A DNA stretch of 64,000 nucleotides from Sporosarcina sp. ANT_H38 (GCF_008369195.1 NZ_VOBC01000001.1:930001-994000), one strand, 5' to 3'; positions 1-9,005 are shown, counted from the first letter of the stretch. Notes: generated by a model from the sequence alone, not told the origin. Numbers and translations are program-made.

Positions 1-508
1 TTGGCAATTTGTTTTCATCAGTGTTTTTGGAAGTTTAGGAGATTTGCTTGGAATTGAGGCATTAACAGGTTGGTTGTCTACAACTGCGACTGGTTTTTGG
101 GGACTAGTCATTTTAACTTCTTGGCAAATGGCTGGCTACATTATGATTATTTATATTGCTTACTTAGAAAATATACCAAAAGATTTACTTGAAGCGGCGG
201 AAATTGATGGAGCATCTAGCATTCAACGCTTTTGGAATATCACTTTTCCGCTCGTAGCACCCGCATTTACCGTTAGTATGTTTTTAACATTGTCTAGTTC
301 ATTTCAAATCTATGATCAAAATCTATCATTGACAGATGGCGGACCTTATAACTCTACACAAATGGTTGCAATGAGTATTGTTAAAGCAGCATTTAAAGAA
401 AATAAGATGGCCTATGCACAAACACAAGCCGTTATTTTCTTTCTAATTATAGCAACCGTTGCGGTTACACAAGTTTACTATAACAAAAAACGGGAGGTGG
501 ACTTGTAA
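1..508 (+). CDS. ABC sugar importer permease, first subunit (5' end outside window)
   Basis: The C-terminal 168 codons of a MalF/UgpA-type (CUT1) inner-membrane permease. The frame is open from base 2, so the gene starts before the window; the TTG at 44 is internal. The cytoplasmic EAA loop that docks on the ATPase is clear (EAAEIDGASSIQRFWNITFP, near base 193), with hydrophobic membrane segments on both sides. The stop overlaps the start of the next permease (TAATG), so the two are translationally coupled. A binding protein is presumably just upstream. The substrate cannot be read from this fragment. Confidence 0.93.
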   Translation, partial: WQFVFISVFGSLGDLLGIEALTGWLSTTATGFWGLVILTSWQMAGYIMIIYIAYLENIPKDLLEAAEIDGASSIQRFWNITFPLVAPAFTVSMFLTLSSSFQIYDQNLSLTDGGPYNSTQMVAMSIVKAAFKENKMAYAQTQAVIFFLIIATVAVTQVYYNKKREVDL

Positions 509-1326
509 TGAAGAGAAGTAAACGTAATTTGCATATTATAGAGTTTTTTGGCCTATTACTTGCTTTGTTATGGCTCTCCCCTTTTTACTTAATGATTGTT
601 AATGCGTTTAAAACGAAGAGGGAAATCTTTACGGATGTTCTTGGACTGCCCAATGAATCCACTATGGATAATTTTGTGAAGGCTTTTGTCGATTTAGATT
701 TTATGAGATCTCTTTTTAATTCCGTAATAATTACTGTTTTAGGTGTAGGGATTATTATTATCTTTTCTTCGATGGCGGGATATGCACTAGCACGGAATAA
801 GAGTAAACTGAGCGGTATTATCTTTTTAGTTTTTGTTGCTGCTATGTTAATTCCTTTTCAATCTGTTATGATTCCACTTGTTTCTCTGTTCGGAAAAGCA
901 GATATGCTAAATCGCACGGGCCTTATCTTTATGTATCTTGGGTTTGGTTCTAGTCTTTCGATCTTTTTATATCATGGTGCAATGACTGGAATATCCAACT
1001 CAATGGATGAGGCAGCAATTATCGATGGAGCGAATAGATTTCAAGTGTTTTGGAAAATCATTTTTCCGTTACTAAAGCCGATTTCAGTTACAGTAGGAAT
1101 ATTAAATGTGATTTGGATTTGGAATGATTACTTATTACCGTCACTTATATTATCAGATTCAAGTGCGACAATCCCTTTGAAAATGTTTCTTTTCTTTGGG
1201 CAATACACAAAACAGTGGCATTTAGCATTAGCGGGGCTAACAATCGCTATTATTCCAGTTATTATCGGATATTTCTTTGCGCAAAAGCAAATTATTGAAG
1301 GTGTATCTGAAGGTGCCGTTAAATAA
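508..1326 (+). CDS. ABC sugar importer permease, second subunit (MalG/GanQ-like)
   Basis: A 272-residue CUT1 permease and partner of the preceding subunit, which it overlaps by one base. The ribosome binding site GGGAGGTGG at 492-499 is inside the upstream gene. An N-terminal membrane segment is followed by a periphery loop and about five more helices. The EAA loop is DEAAIIDGANRFQVFWKIIF near residue 167, and the C-terminus has the usual form (AQKQIIEGVSEGAVK). No ATPase is encoded here; Bacillota CUT1 systems commonly share one MsmX-type ATPase, which is inference for this case. The LacI regulator begins about 20 bases downstream and is probably in the same transcript. Confidence 0.93.
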   Translation: MKRSKRNLHIIEFFGLLLALLWLSPFYLMIVNAFKTKREIFTDVLGLPNESTMDNFVKAFVDLDFMRSLFNSVIITVLGVGIIIIFSSMAGYALARNKSKLSGIIFLVFVAAMLIPFQSVMIPLVSLFGKADMLNRTGLIFMYLGFGSSLSIFLYHGAMTGISNSMDEAAIIDGANRFQVFWKIIFPLLKPISVTVGILNVIWIWNDYLLPSLILSDSSATIPLKMFLFFGQYTKQWHLALAGLTIAIIPVIIGYFFAQKQIIEGVSEGAVK

Positions 1327-1346
1327 AACTATAGAGGATGAAGGTT

Positions 1347-2366
1347 TTGTCAGTAACCATTAAAGATGTTGCGGCTCAAGCAAATGTAGCCCCATCTACC
1401 GTTTCACGTGTCATTTCAAATAGCCCCCTCATAAGTGAGAAAACAAAGAGGAAAGTTCAGAAAGTAATGGACGAAATGGGTTATCATCTAAACTACAATG
1501 CTCAAATGCTTGCTTTACAATCAACAAAGACTATCGGTATTGTAATGAAAAACTCTACTGCAGAATTTATTCATAACTCCTTTTTTCCTGAAGTTATTAG
1601 GGGGATCAGTGCCTTGTGCAGTAAGCATGATTTCAGTATCAGTTTAACTACAGGGGAATCTGAGGAAGAAATATTTGCTGATACGGTAAAAATGATACGT
1701 GGAAAAAGAGTAGATGGCATGATTGTCTTATACTCAAAAAAGGATGATAAAGTAGTTCCTTATTTAATTGAATCAGGCATTCCTTTTGTTGTCATAGGTA
1801 AACCTTTAATTGAATCCGGTAAGATCATGTTTGTAGATAATGATAACGTTCAAGCTGCAAAAGAAGCGACAGATTTTTTACTAAACCTTGGACATGAAAA
1901 GATTGCTTTTATTGGAGGAGACGCGGAGTTTGAAGTAAGTGAAGCCAGGTTAAATGGCTTCATTCTAGCAATAAAAGAGCAGGAAATGGCTATTTCAGAG
2001 GGCTATATCAAGAATTTACAATTTGATCCTCATCATGGAAAACAAATCGTCGCAGAATTAATAGGCTTAGCAGAACCGCCTACTGCATTAGTTGTTTCAG
2101 ACGACTTAAATGCGTTAATTGTGTTGACTGCTTTAAGTGAGAAAAATATAAAAGTTCCAGATGATATGAGTATGATCGTCTTTAATAATTCAGTGATATC
2201 AAAAGTAGCCAATCCCCCATTAACAACTGTTGATACACAAATATTTCAATTAGGGTATGAATCGGCGAACTGCTTAATCGAACTTGTAAAAGATCCGGAA
2301 ATGTTTAGAAAAAGTATCATCATACCAACTGTAATTGTGGAAAGAAATTCGTGTTTACCTCTTTAA
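1347..2366 (+). CDS. LacI-family transcriptional regulator (MalR-like)
   Basis: A sugar-responsive DNA-binding repressor of about 339 residues. The N-terminal helix-turn-helix (TIKDVAAQANVAPSTVSRVI) is followed by the hinge (YHLNYNAQMLALQSTKTIGIV) and a periplasmic-binding-like effector domain. An ATG exists at 1338, but the AGAGG at 1333-1337 touches it. The TTG at 1347 has nine bases of spacing and gives the family's normal N-terminus, so I chose it. It directly follows two permease genes and precedes a LacI-type palindrome at 2397-2408, so it may control the importer, the thuA operon, or both. The effector is unknown; MalR-like is judged only from sequence feel. Confidence 0.9.
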   Translation: MSVTIKDVAAQANVAPSTVSRVISNSPLISEKTKRKVQKVMDEMGYHLNYNAQMLALQSTKTIGIVMKNSTAEFIHNSFFPEVIRGISALCSKHDFSISLTTGESEEEIFADTVKMIRGKRVDGMIVLYSKKDDKVVPYLIESGIPFVVIGKPLIESGKIMFVDNDNVQAAKEATDFLLNLGHEKIAFIGGDAEFEVSEARLNGFILAIKEQEMAISEGYIKNLQFDPHHGKQIVAELIGLAEPPTALVVSDDLNALIVLTALSEKNIKVPDDMSMIVFNNSVISKVANPPLTTVDTQIFQLGYESANCLIELVKDPEMFRKSIIIPTVIVERNSCLPL

Positions 2367-2396
2367 GTAGGGGGAAAACGTGATTTTAACATATAT

Positions 2397-2408
2397 GCAA
2401 CCGGTTGC
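2397..2408. promoter_or_regulatory. LacI-type operator palindrome GCAACCGGTTGC
   Basis: A perfect 12-bp palindrome centred on CG, the typical form of LacI-family operators, lies 41 bp before the thuA start and 30 bp after the regulator gene. It is most simply the operator of that regulator, controlling thuA and the following genes. I found no second exact copy in the window. Confidence 0.55.
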
Positions 2409-2449
2409 TTGATTTCGTGCAACTGATTATTTTAGAGGAGGAACTATTC

Positions 2450-3178
2450 ATGAAAATCGTCGTATGGAATGAAAATCGTCATGAACAAAAAAATCCAGTT
2501 GTCGCAGCTATTTATCCAGATGGGATTCACGGAGTCATCGCTGACTTTTTACAACAGGACTCTAATCATGTAAAAACAGCAACACTCGACGAGATAGAAC
2601 ATGGTTTAACGCAAGAGGTTTTGAATGATACCGATGTACTTGTCTGGTGGGGGCATCTTGCGCATGACGAAGTACAAGATGAGATAGTGGAAAGAGTCAA
2701 GAAGCGCGTATTGGAAGGCATGGGCTTGATTGTCTTGCATTCAGCTCATTTTTCTAAAATATTCAAGACGTTGATGGGGACGACTTGTGATCTTAAATGG
2801 CGTGAAGCAGATGAGAAAGAAAGATTATGGGTTGTTGATCCGAGTCATCCAATTACAGAAGGAATCGGGGAATTTATTGAACTTGAAAAAGAAGAAATGT
2901 ATGGGGAGCATTTTGATATCCCTGCACCTGATGAGTTAGTTTTTGTAAGTTGGTTTGAAGGTGGAGAAATATTTAGAAGCGGGGCAACATTTAAGCGTGG
3001 TAAAGGGAAGATATTCTATTTCCGTCCAGGGCATGAAACATATCCTACATACTACAATAAAGACGTGCAACAGGTGATTCGCAATGCAGCGAAATGGGCA
3101 GCAAATTTGAATACACCAACACCAATCTATGGAAATGCTAAGCCGTTGGAGAAAATAACTAATATGTTGAACAAATGA
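2450..3178 (+). CDS. thuA: ThuA-domain protein (trehalose utilization family)
   Basis: A cytosolic 242-residue ThuA-like protein (class I glutamine-amidotransferase-like fold). In alpha-proteobacteria ThuA acts with the Gfo/Idh dehydrogenase ThuB on 3-keto derivatives of trehalose and related disaccharides; the exact chemistry here is not known. Family features include the N-terminal [44 protein letters not shown] and the C-terminal block [18 protein letters not shown]. The start is the ATG at 2450 behind AGAGGAGG, not the upstream TTG at 2405. A Gfo/Idh gene follows after 93 bp, the pairing expected for ThuA. A CG-centred palindrome upstream suggests LacI control. Confidence 0.88.
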   Translation: MKIVVWNENRHEQKNPVVAAIYPDGIHGVIADFLQQDSNHVKTATLDEIEHGLTQEVLNDTDVLVWWGHLAHDEVQDEIVERVKKRVLEGMGLIVLHSAHFSKIFKTLMGTTCDLKWREADEKERLWVVDPSHPITEGIGEFIELEKEEMYGEHFDIPAPDELVFVSWFEGGEIFRSGATFKRGKGKIFYFRPGHETYPTYYNKDVQQVIRNAAKWAANLNTPTPIYGNAKPLEKITNMLNK

Positions 3179-3271
3179 TTGCTTGTATAAACTGAGCGAA
3201 GGCGCATTAATGAGGTTCTATATTTCAACATATAGTCATATTGAATGAACATAATAAGAGGAGTGAATAAA

Positions 3272-4297
3272 GTGTCAAAATTAAGAGTTGCTGTTATTGG
3301 GTGTGGGAGCATTGCTAAATATAGACATTTAGGAGAATTTAATAACCATTCAGAAGTTGAAATTGTTGCAGTCTGTGACATTGTCGAAGAAAGAGCACAA
3401 GAGATGGCACAACAATATGGAGCAAAAGCTTATACTAGCTATGAAAAGTTATTTGAAGTGGAGAAGCCGGATGCAGTAAGTGTTTGTTTACCAAACTATT
3501 TACATGCACCTGTTTCAATTGCTGCTTTACAAGCGGGTTGTCATGTATTATGTGAAAAACCTATGGCTACATCGAGAGCAGAAGCAGAGGAAATGATTGA
3601 AGTTGCAAAAAACAATGGTAAAAAGCTAATGATTGCCCATAATCAACGGTTTGTGCCGTCACATGCAAGAGCGAGAGCGTTAATTGCTAGTGGAGAAATC
3701 GGGAAAATCTATAGCTTTAGAACTGCATTTGGTCACGGAGGTCCTGAACAGTGGAGTAGAGATGGTGCTGATAGTTGGTTCTTCAAAAAAGAGCAGGCTT
3801 TCATAGGTGCGATGGGAGATCTTGGCGTACATAAAGCTGATTTGCTCCGTTACTTACTTGGTGAAGAGTTTGTCGAGGTCGCTGGTTTTATCGAAACAAG
3901 TGCAAAAGAAAATACAGATGTTGATGATAATGCAGTTTGTATATTGAAGTCTGAAAGCGGTGTGATTGGAACACTTGCAGCCAGTTGGGCTTATACGGCA
4001 AAAGAGGATAATTCCACAATTATCTATGGTGAACATGCTACATTACGTATCGAAGATGATCCAGCCTATTCGTTAATCGTTCAATATAAAAATGGTGAAG
4101 TCGTTAACTATGAATTGGGTGGAATTCAGTCTAATGCTGAAGGTGGTCAAACAACCACGCATATTATCGATCATTTTGTTGAATCGATTATTCAAGATAC
4201 GGAGCCACTCATTAATGGTGAGGAAGGTATGAAGTCATTAGAGGTAATACTTGCGGCTTTGGAATCAATGGAAACAAAACAATTCTGTGAAATATAA
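3272..4297 (+). CDS. Gfo/Idh/MocA oxidoreductase (ThuB-like position)
   Basis: An NAD(P)-dependent sugar dehydrogenase of 341 residues. The Rossmann loop is VIGCGSIAKYRH (residues 8-19), the EKP motif with the catalytic Lys is at 95-97 (CEKPMATS), and the D-x-G-x-H signature GDLGVHKADLLRYLLG is near 183. The start is GTG 3272, placed behind AGAGGAGTG at 3257-3265; the ATG at 3245 lacks a binding site. Its place between thuA and an isomerase suggests oxidation of a sugar hydroxyl, possibly at C3 as for ThuB. The direction and substrate are inference. Two strong inverted repeats follow the stop codon. Confidence 0.92.
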   Translation: MSKLRVAVIGCGSIAKYRHLGEFNNHSEVEIVAVCDIVEERAQEMAQQYGAKAYTSYEKLFEVEKPDAVSVCLPNYLHAPVSIAALQAGCHVLCEKPMATSRAEAEEMIEVAKNNGKKLMIAHNQRFVPSHARARALIASGEIGKIYSFRTAFGHGGPEQWSRDGADSWFFKKEQAFIGAMGDLGVHKADLLRYLLGEEFVEVAGFIETSAKENTDVDDNAVCILKSESGVIGTLAASWAYTAKEDNSTIIYGEHATLRIEDDPAYSLIVQYKNGEVVNYELGGIQSNAEGGQTTTHIIDHFVESIIQDTEPLINGEEGMKSLEVILAALESMETKQFCEI

Positions 4298-4392
4298 CTT
4301 GAATCAACAAGGTCAAGACTCCTGCTGATTCAAGTTGAAACCTCAGGCGAATGCCACAGACTTAGAATTGAACAGGCTCAATTCTAAGTCTG
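4297..4392. repeat. Two intergenic hairpins, one with 15-bp perfect arms
   Basis: The first pair is ACTTGAATCA (4297-4306) against TGATTCAAGT (4326-4335). The second is CAGACTTAGAATTGA (4357-4371) against TCAATTCTAAGTCTG (4378-4392), with a six-base loop. Neither has a T-run, so they are not standard terminators. They separate the dehydrogenase from the isomerase and could act as mRNA processing or stability elements. The tail (GCGCAAATACGCCGAAGCG) resembles pieces near 20110 and 62840. Confidence 0.6.
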
Positions 4393-4452
4393 GGCGCAAA
4401 TACGCCGAAGCGTATTAGATTAAAACAAAGATAATCATTGGAGGTTAGATTC

Positions 4453-5421
4453 ATGAAACTAGGCGTATTTGCAGTTTTATTTTCACAAAAGCCATTTGAA
4501 GAAATGCTAGACTATGTAAAAAATGCGGGTTTACAAGCAATAGAAATTGGAACGGGTGGAAATCCAGGGGACGCTCATTGTAATGTGGATGAGCTACTTG
4601 CAAGTGAGGAAAAGCGGAAGGTATATCTGAATAAAATTCAATCACGCGGACTATCGATTAGTGCGTTCAGCTGTCATGACAACCCAGTAGCACCAAATAA
4701 ACAAGTTGCACAGAACGCCCATGATACATTCGTAAAAACTGTTAAACTAGCACAGTTATTAAATGTGCCCGTTGTCAATACTTTTTCAGGTACGCCAGGA
4801 TCTCATGAAGGCTCAAAACATTCAAATTGGCCGATATCCCCATGGCCAACAGAGTACTCGGATATCTATAACTGGCAGTGGGAACAAAAACTCATTCCAT
4901 ACTGGAAAGAACAAGGGAAGTTCGCGGAAGATCACGGTGTGAAAATAGGGATTGAGCTCCATGGTGGATTTTCAGTACATACACCCTATACCCTGTTGAA
5001 ATTAAGAGAAGCAACCTCTCCAGCTATTGGAGCTAATTTGGATCCAAGTCATCTATGGTGGCAAGGGATTGATCCGGTCGCGGCGATAAAAATTTTAGGG
5101 AAAGAAAATGCAATTCATCATTTCCATGCTAAAGATACATTTATTGACCAGGATAATGTGAATATGCATGGATTGACAGACATGCAGCCATATGGAGATG
5201 TACAATCACGGGCATGGACGTTTAGATCTGTCGGCTGTGGACACAGTATCCAAGAATGGTCTAATATGATGAGTGCTTTACGCACCTATGGTTATGATTA
5301 TGTTGTGAGTATTGAACATGAAGATCCGTTAATGTCTGTTGATGAAGGGTTTTCACGTGCTGTGACGAATTTGAAATCTGTAATGATTAAAGATCAGCCT
5401 ACTGATATGTGGTGGGTGTAG
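4453..5421 (+). CDS. IolE-like sugar phosphate isomerase/epimerase (TIM barrel), copy 1
   Basis: A cytosolic 322-residue xylose-isomerase-like TIM-barrel protein. Such enzymes are metal-dependent isomerases, epimerases or dehydratases of sugars and keto-sugars. Candidate metal or substrate residues lie in IGIELHGGFSVHTP, GANLDPSHLWWQG, IHHFHAKDTF and the C-terminal SIEHEDPLM. The start is the ATG at 4453 behind GGAGG at 4440-4444. It is a close paralogue of the protein at 21511-22479; the C-terminal 140 residues are almost the same. It follows the thuA and Gfo/Idh genes, so it may act on the oxidised (keto) sugar. A hairpin with a T-run ends the unit. Confidence 0.9.
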   Translation: MKLGVFAVLFSQKPFEEMLDYVKNAGLQAIEIGTGGNPGDAHCNVDELLASEEKRKVYLNKIQSRGLSISAFSCHDNPVAPNKQVAQNAHDTFVKTVKLAQLLNVPVVNTFSGTPGSHEGSKHSNWPISPWPTEYSDIYNWQWEQKLIPYWKEQGKFAEDHGVKIGIELHGGFSVHTPYTLLKLREATSPAIGANLDPSHLWWQGIDPVAAIKILGKENAIHHFHAKDTFIDQDNVNMHGLTDMQPYGDVQSRAWTFRSVGCGHSIQEWSNMMSALRTYGYDYVVSIEHEDPLMSVDEGFSRAVTNLKSVMIKDQPTDMWWV

Positions 5422-5451
5422 AAAATAAAAAAATGATTGATATCTAATTTG

Positions 5452-5490
5452 AAATGGAATATTCCCTAATAAGGAGATGTTCCATTTTTA
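5452..5490 (+). terminator. Rho-independent terminator after the isomerase
   Basis: AAATGGAA pairs with TTCCATTT through an interrupted stem (inner TTCC/GGAG), followed by a T-run at 5485-5489. It closes the thuA-Gfo/Idh-isomerase unit before the ROK kinase. Confidence 0.65.
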
Positions 5491-5694
5491 GTTGCGTGGA
5501 AAAATATTTTTCAGTTTTCGGATCGAAATGAAATCAATAATTGTGAGCATTAAATAATTGCGCGAACACCTGGATGCACATTAAAACTGGAAAAAGGTAG
5601 CTGGATAGAATTGAAATCTTATGCTACAGTTAATTGGCGAACAAGTTCAAATAGTTTTATTGCATAAAAAATAATAGATGTAAGGATGGAACAT

Positions 5695-6585
5695 ATGAAA
5701 ATAGTAGCAGTAGATATTGGTGGGACATCAATAAAAATGTGCTTGTCTGATGAACAAGGGAATTCCACTGAGTTTAAAGAATTCGATTCTGAAGCTGAAA
5801 AGGGTGGACCACACTTAATTGATAATATAATCGAGAAGATTATTGGGGCATATACAGGATTTGATGCCATTGGTATTAGTACGGCTAGTCAAGTAAATAG
5901 CGAAGAAGGATCTATCATTTATGCGAATGAAAACTTTCCGAATTATACGGGGATGAACGTGAAATCTATTTTTGAAGATAAGTTCGGTGTCCCTGTTAAA
6001 GTAGAAAACGACGTGAATGCGGCTGCTTTAGGGGAAAAGTATTTTGGTGCTGGTAAGAAATTTAACGATTTCTTATGCTTAACTTACGGAACAGGTATAG
6101 GTGGCGCAATTGTAACTGATTCCACTGTTTATAAGGGTCTTAATGGAGGCGCAGGCGAATTTGGTCATCTAATTTTGCATCCAGGAGGCAAGAAGTGTAA
6201 TTGTGGATGTGTAGGATGTTACGAGATGTATGGATCTACTACGGCATTAGTAAAAAAAGCAATGGAGCTCGATAATAAGTATGCGAGCGGACGAAAGGTT
6301 TTTGAAGGTCTTGATCAAGGTGATGTACTACTAGAGAAAGTGCTTAATGACTGGGTGCTTGAAGTAGCTTATGGCCTCGTTTCGTTAACCCATATCTTTA
6401 ATCCTCCTGCAATTATTATTGGTGGTGGCGTGATGGAGCAAGAAAGATTGGTGTCTCTAGTAACAACTAAAGTAAAAGAATTGATTATAGCAAGTTTTTC
6501 AGAAGTTGAAATAGTGAAGGCCACTCTTGGAAACAAAGCGGGATTATTAGGTGCTGCATCCCTTCATTTACCGAAGGTGGACTGA
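5695..6585 (+). CDS. ROK-family sugar kinase
   Basis: A cytosolic 296-residue kinase that phosphorylates a hexose or amino sugar with ATP. Motifs in order: phosphate loop VDIGGTSIK near the N-terminus, [19 protein letters not shown], the [14 protein letters not shown] segment with the ROK His, the zinc site [10 protein letters not shown], and C-terminal IIIGGGVM. I chose the ATG at 5695, which has AAGGATGG at proper spacing and gives the normal start [11 protein letters not shown]; an in-frame ATG lies at 5686. It has no DNA-binding domain, so it is a kinase rather than a repressor. The genes before and after encode TIM-barrel isomerases (the second decayed). Sugar specificity is not readable. 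Confidence 0.9.
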   Translation: MKIVAVDIGGTSIKMCLSDEQGNSTEFKEFDSEAEKGGPHLIDNIIEKIIGAYTGFDAIGISTASQVNSEEGSIIYANENFPNYTGMNVKSIFEDKFGVPVKVENDVNAAALGEKYFGAGKKFNDFLCLTYGTGIGGAIVTDSTVYKGLNGGAGEFGHLILHPGGKKCNCGCVGCYEMYGSTTALVKKAMELDNKYASGRKVFEGLDQGDVLLEKVLNDWVLEVAYGLVSLTHIFNPPAIIIGGGVMEQERLVSLVTTKVKELIIASFSEVEIVKATLGNKAGLLGAASLHLPKVD

Positions 6586-6774
6586 GGGGAAATATATATG
6601 GAGTTGGTTCATGAAGCTCCTCATAAGTTGATTGGAATAGTAGAACAATTAATAATTTTGTCTTCAAAATTTTATTGCGTCGCATTTCATGAGACGCCGA
6701 TAAGGATTAATAGAATTAGTAGATTATTCTATTAACAACATATTAATTAACTGGGAATTTTGTTTAGGAAACGG

Positions 6775-7395
6775 AATAAACTTTTCTAGCAGAGGTTGAA
6801 CGTCTATAAGCGCGTGTTGAAATCGTAAACAGTATGGGCATTAAAATCATGCTCCATGTTGACACAGCATTCACATTAAGACTTGAAGAAAAAACAACAA
6901 CTACTTTAATGAGCATTTTCCAAAAATGGTTAAAGGCAGTCAGTTACGGCTGTTTATGCAGCTAAGTTTTTCGAGCACGACAACAATAGAAAACCATGGT
7001 TTCAATGTTCAATCAAGATATCGGGTTCAAAGTATCATCCATGCAGTCAACCGAAAAAACATCAAAACAACGTTAGATGTTGGGAATTTTCTTTGTATTG
7101 ATGAAGATCCATTAGTGGGCGTTAGAAAAAATATTCTAAATGTGGCTACTACAATTGAGCCATGCAAATAGTTATCATTCACTGTATGAAATCCTTCTTC
7201 AATACCTGGATTTTTATAGTAAGGACGAATATAGAATTCTTTGAAATGTGTAGGACACGGTGATATCAATATCTGGGAAATTATGAAACTCGTAATGAGT
7301 TCAGAATAAGATGGTTATTTCAAAGTTGCATTTGAGGGTATGGAGTAAAGAATAGAGAATAAGTACAGAATTTGGAGAGATTTGTTGAGCACCTA
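6775..7395 (+). pseudogene. Decayed TIM-barrel isomerase with an internal 108-bp inversion
   Basis: A remnant of a homologue of the isomerase at 22701-23567. Matching pieces in order: VEIVNSMGIKIMLHVD near 6820; ENHGFNVQS to VGNFLCIDEDPLVGVRKNI (about 6985-7135); a stretch on the minus strand (HFKEFYIRPYYKNPGIEEGF, 7152-7250); and HGDINIWEIMKLV, then FKVAFEGME (7256-7345). The N-terminal 80 or so codons are missing. Stops and frameshifts interrupt it (for example TAA at 7307). The segment 7146-7253 is inverted; it is 36 codons long and bounded by CTAC and GTAG. Flipping it back on paper restores an unbroken frame across both junctions. It sits behind the ROK kinase, where a second isomerase would be expected. 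Confidence 0.88.
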
Positions 7396-7728
7396 GTTCC
7401 AAAAAACGTACAGAAAAAGACACGGAAAAAGACACCGATACTGTTACGATGTAAGAAGACAATATAAACATCGGCATATAGGAAAGGTGTCTTATTTTGT
7501 TAATGCATAAAAAAACTGATTTTTAAATCACCTAAATTTCAACTGTTGAATGAATAACATATGTAGTAATCATGGGGTGGCTTAGGTTTTTTATGGGTTC
7601 GATTGATTTTTAATTACAAATTGTTCAGTGATCAGTAAAAATACCAGTAATATTATTTTTGGAAATTCAAACCGTTTCTTAATTAGTGTAGGTATCTAGT
7701 ATTCTTTCATTTCCATTTTCATAACTAG

Positions 7729-7756
7729 TTGACATTGAATGTATTTCATGTAAAAA
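7729..7756 (+). promoter_or_regulatory. Putative sigma-A promoter TTGACA-16-TAAAAA
   Basis: The -35 box TTGACA is at 7729-7734 and the -10 box TAAAAA at 7751-7756, preceded by ATG as in the similar promoter at 24070-24097. An operator of the form TGTAATCGATAACA lies about 60 bp downstream, the same layout as at 24157. Confidence 0.5.
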
Positions 7757-7816
7757 TGAGAATACAGATAAGTTAGATAAAGTGAAAAGTGTCATTTATT
7801 ATTTTTTAAATGAAAT

Positions 7817-7830
7817 TGTAATCGATAACA
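7817..7830. promoter_or_regulatory. LacI-type operator TGTAATCGATAACA
   Basis: A CG-centred pseudo-palindrome between the promoter and the first permease gene. It shares the TGTAATCG half with the sites at 19849, 21439 and 24157. The T before CG departs from the CcpA cre consensus (R expected), which favours a local repressor, most simply the LacI protein at 18834-19817. Confidence 0.6.
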
Positions 7831-8039
7831 TTATAAGGGACTTCATTATGTTATTAACTTTATTTTGCTAAAAAAGCTGTATCATTTCTTGAAATTCAGG
7901 TATATGTTCATATGATTTGAGTTTCAGTTATGAAGGTTTGCTTCGGAATTCTATGTATATACCTTGTGACAGATAGTTGAATAAACATCAAAAGAGATTA
8001 TTATTTTTTCTGGGAATTCAAAAGGAGGTTTCAAAATTA

Positions 8040-9005
8040 ATGAAAACGATTACATATAAGGGTAAGCAAAGTCCAGAGAAAGCAGTGAAAAAAAGTATTA
8101 GAAGAAGTAAGTGGCGCCAAGCTATACAATCGTGGCAGTTATACCTGTTTATATTACCGGCTTTTCTTTACTTCCTAATATTCCACTATGTACCCATGTA
8201 TGGTGTTCAAATTGCCTTTAAAGACTTTACACCCTCGTTGGGTATTGCGGGAAGCCCTTGGGTTGGTTTTGAGCACTTTATAGCGTTCTTTAATTCTTAC
8301 TATTTCTGGGATCTAATTAAAAATACGCTTGGGATAAGTGTTTACTCATTAATAGTAGGCTTCCCGCTCCCGATATTATTAGCGCTATCGCTAAATGAAG
8401 CCAAAGATGGGTTATATAAGCGGGGCATTCAAACAATTACATATGCACCTCACTTTATATCAGTAGTTGTAATGGCAGGGATTATAATAACATTTTTGTC
8501 ACCATCTTCGGGTTTAGTAAATGAGTTTTTGGGGTTATTTGGAGTTGAGCCAATAGCGTTTATGGAAGATCCGAAATGGTTCAAGACCGTTTTTGTCTTT
8601 TCAGGAGTTTGGCAAAATGCAGGGTGGGGAACAATCATTTATTTGGCAGCCTTAGCGGGAGTTGACCCGCAACAACATGAGGCAGCAATAGTTGATGGTG
8701 CAACAAGATTAGAAAGAATTTGGCATATTAATATCCCAGCAATCTTCCCAACAATGGTGATTTTACTCATACTAAATACGGGTAGCTTGCTAGCGGTAGG
8801 ATTTGAAAAAATCTTGTTATTACAAAATCCGTTGAATATGGAATCTTCAGAGGTTATAGCAACATTTGTTTACCGAGCGGGATTGTTAGATGGGGAGTAT
8901 AGCTTCTCGACAGCAGTTGGATTATTCAACGCAATTATAAATGCCATTTTATTAGTAAGTGTGAACTATATTGCTAGAAAAACAAATGAAACTAGTCTTT
9001 GGTAA
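8040..9005 (+). CDS. Lpl/Ytc-type ABC polysaccharide importer permease (LplB-like)
   Basis: A 321-residue membrane permease of the LplB/YesP-like branch that imports complex oligosaccharides. Family features are the basic N-terminus, WQLYLFILPAFLYFLIFHYVPMYG, and an EAA-like loop (EAAIVDGATRLERIWHINIP) around residue 218. The ATG at 8040 is preceded by AAAGGAGGT (8021-8029) with ten bases of spacing, so the TTG at 7977 is rejected. A second permease and a large lipoprotein follow closely, forming a complete transporter without its ATPase. Bases 8041-8054 in the first codons form an operator-like palindrome. The substrate is unknown. Confidence 0.92.
   Translation: MKTITYKGKQSPEKAVKKSIRRSKWRQAIQSWQLYLFILPAFLYFLIFHYVPMYGVQIAFKDFTPSLGIAGSPWVGFEHFIAFFNSYYFWDLIKNTLGISVYSLIVGFPLPILLALSLNEAKDGLYKRGIQTITYAPHFISVVVMAGIIITFLSPSSGLVNEFLGLFGVEPIAFMEDPKWFKTVFVFSGVWQNAGWGTIIYLAALAGVDPQQHEAAIVDGATRLERIWHINIPAIFPTMVILLILNTGSLLAVGFEKILLLQNPLNMESSEVIATFVYRAGLLDGEYSFSTAVGLFNAIINAILLVSVNYIARKTNETSLW
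8041..8054. promoter_or_regulatory. Operator-like palindrome overlapping the permease start codon
   Basis: TGAAAACGATTACA occurs here and again, base for base, at 12541-12554. With the site at 7817 it would bracket the leader, so a repressor could bind both and loop. It also encodes MKTITY, so a coding coincidence is possible. Confidence 0.45.

Larger units (their letters stand above)
7396..8039. other. Leader region of the Lpl-type importer
   Basis: AT-rich and non-coding. It holds a sigma-A-like promoter at 7729-7756 and a LacI-type operator at 7817-7830, both listed separately. A loose inverted repeat (AAGACACC near 7430, GGTGTCTT near 7485, followed by ATTTT) may end transcription from the pseudogene side. 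I see no ORF with a ribosome binding site. Confidence 0.6.

Noticed and set aside
3245..3271. ATG 3245 as start of the Gfo/Idh gene
   Set aside because: The AGAGGAG ribosome binding site lies inside this extension and points to GTG 3272.
6926..7171. 81-codon open frame that could be called a small gene
   Set aside because: Its second half is clearly a broken piece of a TIM-barrel isomerase and its first part is frameshifted relative to that protein; no ribosome binding site.
7027..7269. 80-codon minus-strand open frame
   Set aside because: Only the inverted block gives meaningful protein (HFKEFYIRPYYKNPG); the rest is antisense to the pseudogene.
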